NCBI GenBank assembly: GCA_035550075.1
Contig: DASZQG010000202.1
Span: forward strand, 1 to 8,546
Direction: 5' to 3'
DNA: 8,546 nucleotides
DNA from: AWTP1-13 sp035550075
Lineage (GTDB): Bacteria > Pseudomonadota > Alphaproteobacteria > Rhizobiales > Hyphomicrobiaceae
The notes under the pieces are model-generated. The model did no database searches, was not told the DNA's origin, and saw only the letters and a program-made list of their open reading frames with translations. Shown here piece by piece: positions 1 through 7,021 of this stretch. The position numbers and the translations under genes were made by a program. Every line of letters begins with the position of its first letter. Position 1 is the first letter of the stretch.

Positions 1-575
1 TCAGCGGTCCGACCGTGCCGCGCACCGTGCTCGATCTTTCCTTCACCTCGGCGCTGCCCTATTACTACATTTTCCTCTTGGTGCTCGCGGCAACGCTAGC
101 CATCACTTGGCACATGGAGCGCAGCCGCATCGGTTACTACCTGCGCGCCATCAAGGACAGCGAGCGCGCTGCGCGCTCGCTCGGCGCCGCCGCCAGCCGC
201 TACAAGCTCTACGCCTACATGCTGAGCGCCGCACTCACCAGCATTGCCGGCGCGCTTTATGCGATGATGTTCGGCTTCATCGATCCGGAATCGGGGCTAG
301 GTATCCTGATTTCGGTGAAGATCCTGATCATGGCGGCGCTCGGCGGGGCAGGATTGCTGTTCGGCCCGCTGGTCGGCGCCGCCATCCTGGTGCCGCTGGA
401 GGAGATATCAAACAACCTGCTCGGCGGCCAGGGCGCGGGGCTCACGTTCGTGCTCTATGGCGCCATCATCATGTTGATCGCCCGCTTCAGCCCGGGCGGG
501 CTGCTGGGCCTGATCGGCCAGCTGCGGCGCTCGCAGCGCACCACGCCAGCCGCAAGCGACGCCCATGCTGCTTGA
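1..575 (+). CDS. livM: Branched-chain amino acid/HAAT-type ABC transporter permease, LivM-like (3' part)
   Basis: This is an inner-membrane permease subunit of a hydrophobic amino acid-type (HAAT) importer; it would pair with a LivH permease to form the channel. The reading frame is already open at base 3 and no start is visible, so the gene begins before the window. The GTG at 15 is probably internal. About 190 residues remain of a family usually 300-400 long. Counting from the GTG at 15, hydrophobic segments lie near residues 14-30, 65-87, 96-128 and 143-165. Between the first two is the cytoplasmic coupling loop, with the LivM-type pattern RAIKDSERAARSLG followed by RYKLYAY. The downstream ATPase gene overlaps its last 11 bases, so the two are probably translationally coupled. 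The family call is firm. The substrate is not, because HAAT importers also carry amides, urea, aromatic acids and other compounds. Confidence 0.93.
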   Translation, partial: SGPTVPRTVLDLSFTSALPYYYIFLLVLAATLAITWHMERSRIGYYLRAIKDSERAARSLGAAASRYKLYAYMLSAALTSIAGALYAMMFGFIDPESGLGILISVKILIMAALGGAGLLFGPLVGAAILVPLEEISNNLLGGQGAGLTFVLYGAIIMLIARFSPGGLLGLIGQLRRSQRTTPAASDAHAA

Positions 576-1302
576 GGCAACCGGCATCACCATGACGTTC
601 GGCAGCTTCAAGGCTGTCGACAACGCCTCGGTCACCGTCAACGAGGGTGAGATTCTCGGACTGATCGGGCCCAATGGTGCCGGCAAGTCGACCTTCTTCA
701 ACTGCCTCACCGGCGACCTGCATCCCACTTCCGGCACCGTCAAGTTCAACGGCGAGGACGTCACGCGCAAAACGCCGGAGGCGCGCGCCGCCCTCGGGCT
801 CGCGCGCACCTTCCAAGTGCCGCTGACGTTCGAGCACATGACCGTGCTGGACAATGTAATGGTCGGCGCCTTCCTGCGCACGCCCGACACGCGCGAGGCG
901 ATGGCGCAGGCAAGGACGGTGATCGACCGGCTCGGCATGGGCGCAGTTGCCGACGCCCCGGCAAAGAGCCTCGGCACGCCCGGCCGCAAGCGGCTGGAGA
1001 TTGCCCGGGCGCTGGCCACCGCGCCCAAGGTGCTGCTGCTCGATGAGGCCATGGCCGGCCTTAACCCGGCAGAAGTGCAACGCGCCGTGGAGCTGGTTCG
1101 CGACATCCATCGCACGGGCGTGACGCTGGTGATCGTGGAGCACATCATGGAGGTGATCAACTCGCTGGCGGAGCGGGTGATCGTGTTTCACCAGGGTCGC
1201 GAGATCGCGCGCGGTACGCCACGCGAGGTGACCGGCGACCCCGGCGTGATCGAGGCTTATCTTGGCAAGCGCGCGGCGCGGAAGGCGGGATTGCACGCAT
1301 GA
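565..1302 (+). CDS. livG: HAAT-type ABC transporter ATP-binding protein, LivG-like
   Basis: This is one of the two cytoplasmic ATPases that drive the LivHM permease. At 245 residues it is a normal length for LivG. Visible motifs are Walker A GPNGAGKST (35-43), Q-loop Gln84, Walker B VLLLDE (156-161) with catalytic Glu161, D-loop GLNP (165-168), and H-loop His193. The ABC signature is degenerate: where LivG proteins usually have an LSxGQ-like motif, this one reads LGTPG (136-140), followed by the conserved RKRLEIARAL. The start is the ATG at 565, which puts the conserved beta-strand and Walker A at the usual distance. It lacks a strong ribosome binding site but overlaps livM by 11 bases, consistent with coupled translation. 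Its stop overlaps the livF start in an ATGA (1299-1302). Confidence 0.95.
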   Translation: MLLEATGITMTFGSFKAVDNASVTVNEGEILGLIGPNGAGKSTFFNCLTGDLHPTSGTVKFNGEDVTRKTPEARAALGLARTFQVPLTFEHMTVLDNVMVGAFLRTPDTREAMAQARTVIDRLGMGAVADAPAKSLGTPGRKRLEIARALATAPKVLLLDEAMAGLNPAEVQRAVELVRDIHRTGVTLVIVEHIMEVINSLAERVIVFHQGREIARGTPREVTGDPGVIEAYLGKRAARKAGLHA

Positions 1303-2018
1303 CCCAGCCGCTGCTCAGCGTCGAGCACCTGGAAGTGCGCTATGGCGACCTGATCGGCGTCGCCGACGTCACTCTTGAGGTGGCGCAGGGCAGCGTCGTG
1401 GCGCTGCTGGGCTCGAACGGCGCAGGCAAGACCACCACGCTCAACGCCATCGCCGGCGCGGTGCCGGTGAGCGGCGGGACCATCAGCTTCCGGGGTCAGC
1501 GCATCAACGGCCTGCCGGCCTACGCCATCGTGCGCAAAGGACTGGCGCTGTCGCCGGAGGGCTGGCGGCTGTTCGTGCAGCAGAGCGTGGAAAACAATCT
1601 GCTGCTCGGCGCCACGCCGCTGTCCGACCAGAAGCGAGCCTCCGAATTGCTGGACCGGGTGTTCACGGTGTTTCCGCGGCTGGCCGAGCGCCGGCGCCAG
1701 CGCGCCGGCACCATGTCGGGCGGCGAGCGGCAGATGCTGGCGCTGGGGCGCGCGCTGATGAGTGATCCCCAACTGCTGATGCTGGACGAGCCGAGCCTTG
1801 GCCTTGCGCCCGCCACCACCGAGGCGCTGTATGAGACCCTGACGCGCCTGCACAAGACCGGGCTCACGATCCTGCTCGCCGAACAGTCGGTGGAGCTGGC
1901 GCTCGAGGTGGCTGACGCCGCCTATGTGCTGCAGGTCGGGCGCAGCGTGATGTCGGGCAACGCAGCTGACCTTGCCAACGATCCCGAGGTGCAGCGCGTT
2001 TATCTTGGCGTAGCCTAG
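1299..2018 (+). CDS. livF: HAAT-type ABC transporter ATP-binding protein, LivF-like
   Basis: This is the second cytoplasmic ATPase of the importer and would dimerise with LivG. At 239 residues it is full length. Motifs are Walker A GSNGAGKTT (38-46), a LivF-type Q-loop region SPEGWRLF (85-92) with Glu87 in place of the usual Gln, a canonical signature MSGGERQ (139-145), and Walker B LLMLDEP (159-165) with catalytic Glu164. The switch position holds Gln196 in LLAEQ instead of His, which is usual for LivF proteins. It starts inside the livG stop (ATGA, 1299-1302), a classic coupled arrangement. A GGGA at 1287-1290 could assist initiation. Nothing suggests truncation. As with the neighbouring subunits, the transported compound cannot be deduced. 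Confidence 0.95.
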   Translation: MTQPLLSVEHLEVRYGDLIGVADVTLEVAQGSVVALLGSNGAGKTTTLNAIAGAVPVSGGTISFRGQRINGLPAYAIVRKGLALSPEGWRLFVQQSVENNLLLGATPLSDQKRASELLDRVFTVFPRLAERRRQRAGTMSGGERQMLALGRALMSDPQLLMLDEPSLGLAPATTEALYETLTRLHKTGLTILLAEQSVELALEVADAAYVLQVGRSVMSGNAADLANDPEVQRVYLGVA

Positions 2019-2038
2019 AGACCGGCGCGCCCAAGGAC

Positions 2039-2043
2039 GGAAG
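2039..2043 (+). promoter_or_regulatory. Ribosome binding site of the MBL-fold hydrolase gene
   Basis: GGAAG lies five bases upstream of the ATG at 2049, in the 30-base gap after livF. A further AAGGA at 2033-2037 is less well spaced. It supports the chosen start and independent initiation within the liv transcript. No promoter can be recognised in this short gap. Confidence 0.6.
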
Positions 2044-2048
2044 CGAAA

Positions 2049-2846
2049 ATGACAGCGACCCGCGACAGAACGCTCTCGGCCTCCCTGGCGACTGGCGGCT
2101 ACACGATCGACATTCTGGTTCAGGGCTATCCGGGCAAGGCCATCTGCCACGGCGGCCTTGGCTGGAGCACCATCGCGCTGCTGCGCGGGCATGGCCGGGT
2201 AGCGCTCATCGATGTGGGCTCCTTCGGGCAGCGCGATCTCGTGCTGAAAGGCCTGGCCGCGCACGGCCTCAAGCCGGCCGATGTCTCCGACGTGCTGCTC
2301 ACGCACTCGCACTGGGATCACTCGGTGAACTGGGTGATGTTCCCGAAAGCGCGCATCGTCATAGGCGCGGGCGAGCTCACCTGGGCAGCCAAGCAGCCCT
2401 GGGGCACGACGCCGGTGCCAGAGCTTTACGTGCGCGAACTCGACGGATCGGGCCAGACTGTGCGGGTCGAGCCCGGTGAGGACGTGCTGCCCAGCGTCAC
2501 CTGCCATCATGCGCCAGGCCACACGCCGGGGCATCTGATCTTCGTGCTGGCGGGTGAGGATCGCGACGTAATCTTCACGGGCGATGCCGCCAAGAACCGG
2601 GCCGAGATGCTCTCGCGCGAGGCTGACATGACCTACGATCCCGCGGTCAGCCGGCGCTCGATGGAAGGGATCTGGTCGCTATGGCGGCGCAAGCCCGGCA
2701 CGGTGCTGGTGCCGGGGCATGACGTGCCGATGGTGCTGGACAATGGCGCGCCGAGCTACATCGGCACGCGCACGGCAGCACTCGCGGCCTGGTTCGGTGA
2801 GACGCTGGCGGATACGACGCCGTTCGATCTGATCGCCCGCGGATGA
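2049..2846 (+). CDS. Metallo-beta-lactamase-fold hydrolase
   Basis: This 265-residue protein has all the metal-binding motifs of an intact metallo-beta-lactamase-fold hydrolase. These are HSHWDH (His86, His88, Asp90, His91), the third-ligand region APGHTPGH (His158), bridging Asp179 in FTGDA, and PGHD with His224. The fold covers lactonases, thioesterases, esterases, amidases and others. The arrangement resembles the N-acyl-homoserine-lactonase/glyoxalase II-like branch, but motifs alone do not fix the reaction. No signal peptide or membrane segment is seen, so it is probably cytoplasmic. It follows livF by 30 bases in the same direction and is probably co-transcribed, so it may hydrolyse a compound brought in by the liv-type importer (inference). 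GGAAG at 2039-2043, five bases from the ATG, supports the start. It ends 7 bases from the stop of the convergent aldehyde dehydrogenase gene. Confidence 0.9.
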   Translation: MTATRDRTLSASLATGGYTIDILVQGYPGKAICHGGLGWSTIALLRGHGRVALIDVGSFGQRDLVLKGLAAHGLKPADVSDVLLTHSHWDHSVNWVMFPKARIVIGAGELTWAAKQPWGTTPVPELYVRELDGSGQTVRVEPGEDVLPSVTCHHAPGHTPGHLIFVLAGEDRDVIFTGDAAKNRAEMLSREADMTYDPAVSRRSMEGIWSLWRRKPGTVLVPGHDVPMVLDNGAPSYIGTRTAALAAWFGETLADTTPFDLIARG

Positions 2847-2853
2847 ACTCGCG

Positions 2854-4332
2854 TCACGGACCCCACAACCGGCCTGCGGCACGGCGGATGGCGTAGCCGA
2901 TCAGGCTTTTGAAGGTCTTTCCATACGGCGGGGAGAGCAGGCTCGTCACCGTTAGCCGGCTTTGCAGGAACGTGCCGCGCGCATGGCTGAAGGTGCGGAA
3001 GCCCTCGCGGCCGTGGTAGGCGCCCATCCCGCTCGGCCCGATGCCACCGAATGGCAGGTTCTCCTGCGCAAAGTGCAGCACGGTGTCGTTGACAGTGGCG
3101 CCGCCGGAAACCGTCTCGCGCATCACTTTCTCGATCCGCGCGGAATCCCCGTCGAAATAATAAAGCGCCAGCGGCCGTGGCCGGGCGTTAACATAGCCGA
3201 TCGCCTCGTCGAGCGAAACGTATCCCACCACCGGCAGAACGGGACCGAAGATCTCATTCTGCATCACCGCCATCTGATCGCTCACGCCGGTGAGAACGAC
3301 CGGCGCAATTTTGCGGCTCCGCTCGGACCCGAGCGTGCCGCCGAGCTCGTTGGCGGGGTCGATGACGGTGACCCGCGCGCCCTTCGCGCGCGCATCGTCG
3401 ACCAGATCGAGCAGGCGACGGTAGTGGCGGTCATTGATGATGGCCGTGTAGTCGGGGTTGTCGAGGATGCGCGGGTAGAAGCTGCCTGCCGTGCGCGCGA
3501 ACTGCGCCGCGAAGGTGTCGACCATGCCGGCTGGCGCCAGCACGTAATCCGGCGCAATGCACGTCTGTCCTGCATTGAGCAGCTTGCCGCGTGCGATGCG
3601 CTGCACCGCCAGTTCGAGGTCGCAACCCTCGTGCAGGATGGCGGGCGACTTGCCGCCGAGTTCCAGCGTCACCGGCGTGAGGTTGCCGGCGGCGGCTGCC
3701 ATCACCTTGCGGCCCACGCCAGTCGAGCCGGTGAACAGAATGTGGTCGAACGGCAGCCGGCACAACGCCTCGGCCACCTCCGGGCCGCCGGTCACAACGG
3801 TGACCTGGCCGGTGCCCAGCGCCTGCTCAACGTGCGCCTTCAGCGCCGCCGACGTTTTCGGCGTCATCTCCGAGGGCTTAATGATGACCCGATTGCCCGC
3901 CGCCAGCGCCGCGGCTAGCGGCGCCACGGCCAGATCGAGCGGGTAGTTCCACGGCGCGATGATGAGCACCACGCCTTTGGGCTGCCAGTAGACCCGGTTG
4001 CGCGCCGGAAAGAAGAGCACCGAGCGGGCGCGCGGCTCGGGCGCCATCCAGCGGTTCAGGTTCTTCAACGCGTCGGTGACGATACTCAGCGCCGGGACGA
4101 TCTCGGCCATGTAGGTCTCGCTGGGCGACCGCCAGCCGAAGTCCTCGGAGATTGCCCGCGCGAACTCTGCCTTGTGCGTGAAGATCGCATCGCGCAGAGC
4201 CTGCAGCGCCGCACGGCGCTCCGCAGCGCTCGCCGGCGGATCGCGCCGGCTGGCCGCGTGCATTTCGTTGAAGCGACGCTCGATGGGCGCGAACGCGCTG
4301 GCGCGTGCCGGATCGTCGAGAGTGTCCTGCAT
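2854..4332 (-). CDS. Aldehyde dehydrogenase, coniferyl aldehyde dehydrogenase-like
   Basis: This is an NAD(P)-dependent aldehyde dehydrogenase that oxidises an aldehyde to the acid. At 492 residues it is full length. Visible landmarks are the oxyanion Asn129 in APWNYP, the cofactor-binding Lys152 in IKPSE, the glycine loop GSTGVG (202-207), general base Glu224 in LELGGKSP, catalytic Cys258 in GQTCIAPDY, and Glu360 in NEIFGP. The GQTCIAPDY core, the LPFGGIGPSGMGAYHG region (426-441) and the C-terminal tail with LLSPPYGK (465-472) match the class-3-like group that includes coniferyl aldehyde dehydrogenase (CalB). Substrates in this group vary, so coniferyl aldehyde is only a possibility. The ATG at 4332 has GAGG five bases upstream. 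It lies 86 bases downstream of the GMC dehydrogenase gene, whose aldehyde product it could plausibly oxidise (inference). Confidence 0.93.
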   Translation of the reverse strand: MQDTLDDPARASAFAPIERRFNEMHAASRRDPPASAAERRAALQALRDAIFTHKAEFARAISEDFGWRSPSETYMAEIVPALSIVTDALKNLNRWMAPEPRARSVLFFPARNRVYWQPKGVVLIIAPWNYPLDLAVAPLAAALAAGNRVIIKPSEMTPKTSAALKAHVEQALGTGQVTVVTGGPEVAEALCRLPFDHILFTGSTGVGRKVMAAAAGNLTPVTLELGGKSPAILHEGCDLELAVQRIARGKLLNAGQTCIAPDYVLAPAGMVDTFAAQFARTAGSFYPRILDNPDYTAIINDRHYRRLLDLVDDARAKGARVTVIDPANELGGTLGSERSRKIAPVVLTGVSDQMAVMQNEIFGPVLPVVGYVSLDEAIGYVNARPRPLALYYFDGDSARIEKVMRETVSGGATVNDTVLHFAQENLPFGGIGPSGMGAYHGREGFRTFSHARGTFLQSRLTVTSLLSPPYGKTFKSLIGYAIRRAAGRLWGP

Positions 4333-4337
4333 TGACG

Positions 4338-4341
4338 CCTC
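4338..4341 (-). promoter_or_regulatory. Ribosome binding site of the aldehyde dehydrogenase gene
   Basis: On the - strand GAGG is followed by five bases and then the ATG at 4332-4330. It supports this start over downstream in-frame alternatives such as Met24. Confidence 0.5.
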
Positions 4342-4370
4342 ACTTGGCAGACCCCCGCCGGGCGGCGGAG

Positions 4371-4398
4371 ATTACACCAGCGATCAGCCCCTTGTTAG
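4371..4398 (-). promoter_or_regulatory. Weak candidate promoter ahead of the aldehyde dehydrogenase gene
   Basis: The 86-base gap between the GMC and ALDH genes (4333-4418) is the longest in the window. Read on the - strand it holds CTAACA (4398-4393, 4 of 6 matches to TTGACA), a 16-base spacer, and TGTAAT (4376-4371, 5 of 6 matches to TATAAT). The spacing to the start codon is plausible. Such matches arise by chance, so this is only a candidate for an extra internal promoter. The rest of the gap shows nothing recognisable apart from a short GC-rich inverted repeat (4355-4368) without a T-run. Confidence 0.22.
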
Positions 4399-4418
4399 TG
4401 GCGGCGATTTGGCGCGCC

Positions 4419-6017
4419 TCAAGCGGTGCCGCGCAGCAGATCTGCGGCCTTCTCCGCGATCATGATCGTCGGCGCGTTGGTGTTGCCGCCGACCAGCGTG
4501 GGCATCACTGAAGCGTCAACGACATAGAGCCCGTCGAGCCCTCTCACCTTGAGGCCGGGGTCGACCACGGCCCTGGGATCGGAGGCCGCACCCATGCGGC
4601 AGGTGCCGACCGGATGGTAGATGGTGTCGGCGCGCGCGCGGATTTGCGCGATCAAATCCTCGTCATCGTGCACGTTTTTTGTATAGAGCTCGTCGGGCCG
4701 GGTGGCCTGGAACGGTGGCGCGCTCATGATGCGGCGGCCCAATTTCACGGCCTTGAGCAAGGCGGCGAGATCGTCGGGATGCGACAGGAATTGCGGGTCG
4801 ATGCGGGGCGCGCTGAGCGGGTCCGCATCATGAAGCCCGACGTGGCCGCGGCTCTTGGGACGCAGAACGCAGGTGTGCAGGCTGTAGCCCGTCGCGAAGT
4901 GGCGCCGTCGCGCATGATCCTCGACGAGACCTACGACGAAATGAAGCTGGATATCGGGGCGCGCCAGCGCGGGATCGGTTTTCAGGAAGCCGCCGGATTC
5001 AGCGAAGTTGGTGGTCAGCAATCCCTTGCGCTCGTTGCGCCAGCGCATGACCTCGCGCGGCAGCCGGGCAAGACCCTTCGGCGTGAAGCCGAATAGCGAG
5101 GGGCTCGTTGCCCGATACAGCAATGTAAAATCGAGATGGTCCTGCAAATTCTGTCCGACGCCGGGCAGGTCACGAACTACCGCGATGCCATGGCGCTTCA
5201 GCTCCGCGCCGGGCCCGACTCCGGATAACATCAGGAGTTGGGGGGACTGGAACGCGCCCGCCGCCAGCACGACGCCGTGGCGAGCCGCTATGGCCGTTTC
5301 CTCGCCGGGCTTGTTGCCGCAGACGACGCCGCTGGCGCGGGCCCCATCGAACGATAGGCGCCGCACGCGCGTGCCGCACATGACGTTGAAGTTGGGCCGA
5401 GCCCGCGCCTCGGGAGGGAGATAAGCGCGCGCCGCGCTCCAGCGCTCGCCATTCTTCTGCGTCACCTGGTAGAGGCCGACGCCCTCCTGTGTCGGCCCGT
5501 TGAAGTCCGTGTTGCGCGGCAACTGCAACGCATCGCACGCCGACAGGAACACGTTGTTGATCGGGTTGGGGCTGACGAGATCGGCAACGTTGAGCGGACC
5601 GTCGCGGCCATGCAGCTCGCCGCCCAGCCGCTCGTTGGCTTCAGCGCGCTTGAAGTAGGGCAGCACGTCGGCAAAGGACCAGCCCTGCGCACCCTGCCGG
5701 GCCCAGTCGTCGTAGTCGGACGGGTGACCACGCACGTAAATCATGGCGTTGAGGCCCGACGAGCCGCCGAGCATGCGCCCGCGCGGCTGGTATCCGCGCC
5801 GCCCATTGAGATTGGCTTGCGGCTCCGTCTCGAATGCCCAGTTGCGCCACTTGCCAGGAATGAAAATCGCGGTCGCGAACGGCACACGGCACATCACGTT
5901 GTCGTCGCTGGGTCCGGCCTCGATTAGGCACACGCGCAGGGCGGGATCGGCACTGAGCCGGCCGGCCAGGGTCGCGCCGCCCGAGCCGCCGCCTACGATA
6001 ACGTAGTCGAACTCCAT
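4419..6017 (-). CDS. GMC-family FAD-dependent alcohol dehydrogenase (choline dehydrogenase/AlkJ-like)
   Basis: This is a flavoprotein of the glucose-methanol-choline (GMC) oxidoreductase family, which oxidises alcohols to aldehydes. At 532 residues it is full length. The N-terminal dinucleotide fold reads VGGGSGG (8-14), with Glu33 in LIEAG as the likely ribose-binding acid. GMC signature 1 is at about 80-97 (GRMLGGSSGLNAMIYVRG) and signature 2 at 254-269 (GAFQSPQLLMLSGVGP). The C-terminal active site has His468 in YHPVGTCRMG and Asn512 in GGNTNAP, the His-Asn pair typical of choline-oxidase-like members. No export signal is seen. Family members in bacteria act on choline, alkanols, glycols and other alcohols; the substrate here is unknown. 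The ATG at 6017 directly precedes the FAD fold and has GGAG eight bases upstream. It follows the dppF-like gene by 26 bases and precedes the aldehyde dehydrogenase, so an alcohol-to-acid relay is likely. Confidence 0.93.
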   Translation of the reverse strand: MEFDYVIVGGGSGGATLAGRLSADPALRVCLIEAGPSDDNVMCRVPFATAIFIPGKWRNWAFETEPQANLNGRRGYQPRGRMLGGSSGLNAMIYVRGHPSDYDDWARQGAQGWSFADVLPYFKRAEANERLGGELHGRDGPLNVADLVSPNPINNVFLSACDALQLPRNTDFNGPTQEGVGLYQVTQKNGERWSAARAYLPPEARARPNFNVMCGTRVRRLSFDGARASGVVCGNKPGEETAIAARHGVVLAAGAFQSPQLLMLSGVGPGAELKRHGIAVVRDLPGVGQNLQDHLDFTLLYRATSPSLFGFTPKGLARLPREVMRWRNERKGLLTTNFAESGGFLKTDPALARPDIQLHFVVGLVEDHARRRHFATGYSLHTCVLRPKSRGHVGLHDADPLSAPRIDPQFLSHPDDLAALLKAVKLGRRIMSAPPFQATRPDELYTKNVHDDEDLIAQIRARADTIYHPVGTCRMGAASDPRAVVDPGLKVRGLDGLYVVDASVMPTLVGGNTNAPTIMIAEKAADLLRGTA

Positions 6018-6020
6018 GGT

Positions 6021-6029
6021 CTCCTCTCC
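6021..6029 (-). promoter_or_regulatory. Ribosome binding site of the GMC dehydrogenase gene
   Basis: Read on the - strand the 26-base gap after dppF contains GGAGAGGAG just before the ATG at 6017. The GGAG at 6029-6026 is at a near-ideal distance of eight bases, and the second copy at 6025-6021 is too close. This is the strongest purine-rich tract in the window and fixes the start. Confidence 0.7.
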
Positions 6030-6043
6030 GCTTCAGCGCCGTG

Positions 6044-7021
6044 CTAGCGCAGATGACAGGCCACGTGGTGCCCCGGCTCCACCTCGCGCAGCGCCGGCGT
6101 CTCCATCCTGCAGCGCGCCGTGACCAGCGGGCAGCGGGTGTGGAAGTGGCAACCGGCCGGCGGGTTCAGCGGGCTCGGCACGTCACCCTGTACCACGCGC
6201 CGGGTGCGCTTGATTGCCGGATCCGGCACCGGCACCGCGGCCAGCAGCGCCTCCGTGTAGGGATGCAGCGGCCGCGTGAACAGCGTGACCTTGTCGGCAT
6301 GCTCGACGATGCGGCCGAGATACATGACGGCGATGTTGTGGCTGATGTGCTCGACCACCGCCAGGTTGTGCGAAATGAACAGGTAGGACAGGCCGAGATC
6401 GCGCTGCAGGTCCATCAGCAGGTTGATCACCTGCGCCTGGATCGAAACGTCCAGCGCGGAGACCGGCTCGTCGCCGATGATGAGCTGAGGGTTGAGTGCC
6501 AGGGCGCGCGCCACGCCGATGCGCTGGCGCTGGCCGCCGGAGAACTGATGGGGATAGTTGCGCATTTGCGCTGCGCGCAGGCCCACGCGCTCGAAAAGCT
6601 CCGCCACGCGCTCGCGCCGCGCCTTGCGGTCGAGCTCGCCGTGCACCTTGAGCGGCTCGGCGACGATGCTGCCGGCGCGCGAGCGAGGATCGAGCGAGGA
6701 AAACGGGTCCTGGAAGATGATCTGCATCTTGCGCCGGTAGGGGCGCATCTCGGCCTTGCCGAGATGGGTGATGTCATGGCCGTCGACACGCACGCTGCCG
6801 CCGGTCGGCTCGATCAGCCGCATGATGGCGCGGCCCACGGTGGTCTTGCCGCACCCGCTCTCGCCGACCAGGCCCAGCGTCTCCCCGGCGCGGATGGTGA
6901 AGCTCACGCCGTCGACCGCATATACCCAGCCGACGGTACGCCTCAGGACACCCTTGCGGACGGGAAAGTGCATCTTCAGCCCGTCGACGCGCAGCAGCGG
7001 TTCGGCGGATGCCTCAGGCAT
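6044..7021 (-). CDS. dppF: Dipeptide/oligopeptide-type ABC transporter ATP-binding protein, DppF/OppF-like
   Basis: This is one of the two cytoplasmic ATPases of a Dpp/Opp-type (PepT family) importer. At 325 residues it is full length. Motifs are Walker A GESGCGKTT (53-61), Q-loop Gln104 in IIFQDP, signature FSGGQRQR (160-167), Walker B LIIGDE (180-185) with Glu185, and His218 in ISHN. The C-terminal oligopeptide-transporter extension starts at LHPYTEALL (252-260) and contains four cysteines, C291, C297, C304 and C322, spaced C-X5-C-X6-C-X17-C. The start overlaps the end of dppD by 8 bases, and GGAGG six bases upstream supports the ATG at 7021. The family also carries peptides, nickel, glutathione, opines and sugars, so the peptide label describes the family and not the proven cargo. 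Confidence 0.95.
   Translation of the reverse strand: MPEASAEPLLRVDGLKMHFPVRKGVLRRTVGWVYAVDGVSFTIRAGETLGLVGESGCGKTTVGRAIMRLIEPTGGSVRVDGHDITHLGKAEMRPYRRKMQIIFQDPFSSLDPRSRAGSIVAEPLKVHGELDRKARRERVAELFERVGLRAAQMRNYPHQFSGGQRQRIGVARALALNPQLIIGDEPVSALDVSIQAQVINLLMDLQRDLGLSYLFISHNLAVVEHISHNIAVMYLGRIVEHADKVTLFTRPLHPYTEALLAAVPVPDPAIKRTRRVVQGDVPSPLNPPAGCHFHTRCPLVTARCRMETPALREVEPGHHVACHLR

Noticed and set aside
15..17. GTG at 15 as a true start of the livM-like gene
   Set aside because: The frame is open through the window edge and the remaining protein lacks the N-terminal half of LivM, so the gene is cut by the window and is not a short version.
1257..2534. Open frame of 425 codons on the - strand opposite livF and the hydrolase gene
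   Set aside because: It lies antisense to two genes with complete family motifs. Its product is rich in Arg, His, Gln and Ala and has no recognisable domain. Long antisense frames are expected in GC-rich DNA.
2962..3918. Open frame of 318 codons on the + strand opposite the aldehyde dehydrogenase gene
   Set aside because: The opposite strand encodes an ALDH with every catalytic residue in place. This frame has no motif and an unusual composition.
4355..4368. GC-rich inverted repeat CCGCC...GGCGG in the GMC-ALDH gap, considered as a terminator
   Set aside because: The stem is only 5 bp and no T-run follows on either strand. It may be chance in GC-rich sequence.
2024..4418. The 8-base palindrome GGCGCGCC in two intergenic gaps (2024-2031 and 4411-4418), considered as a shared operator
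   Set aside because: About one such match is expected by chance in a GC-rich window of this size. The second copy abuts a stop codon, and neither sits at a promoter.
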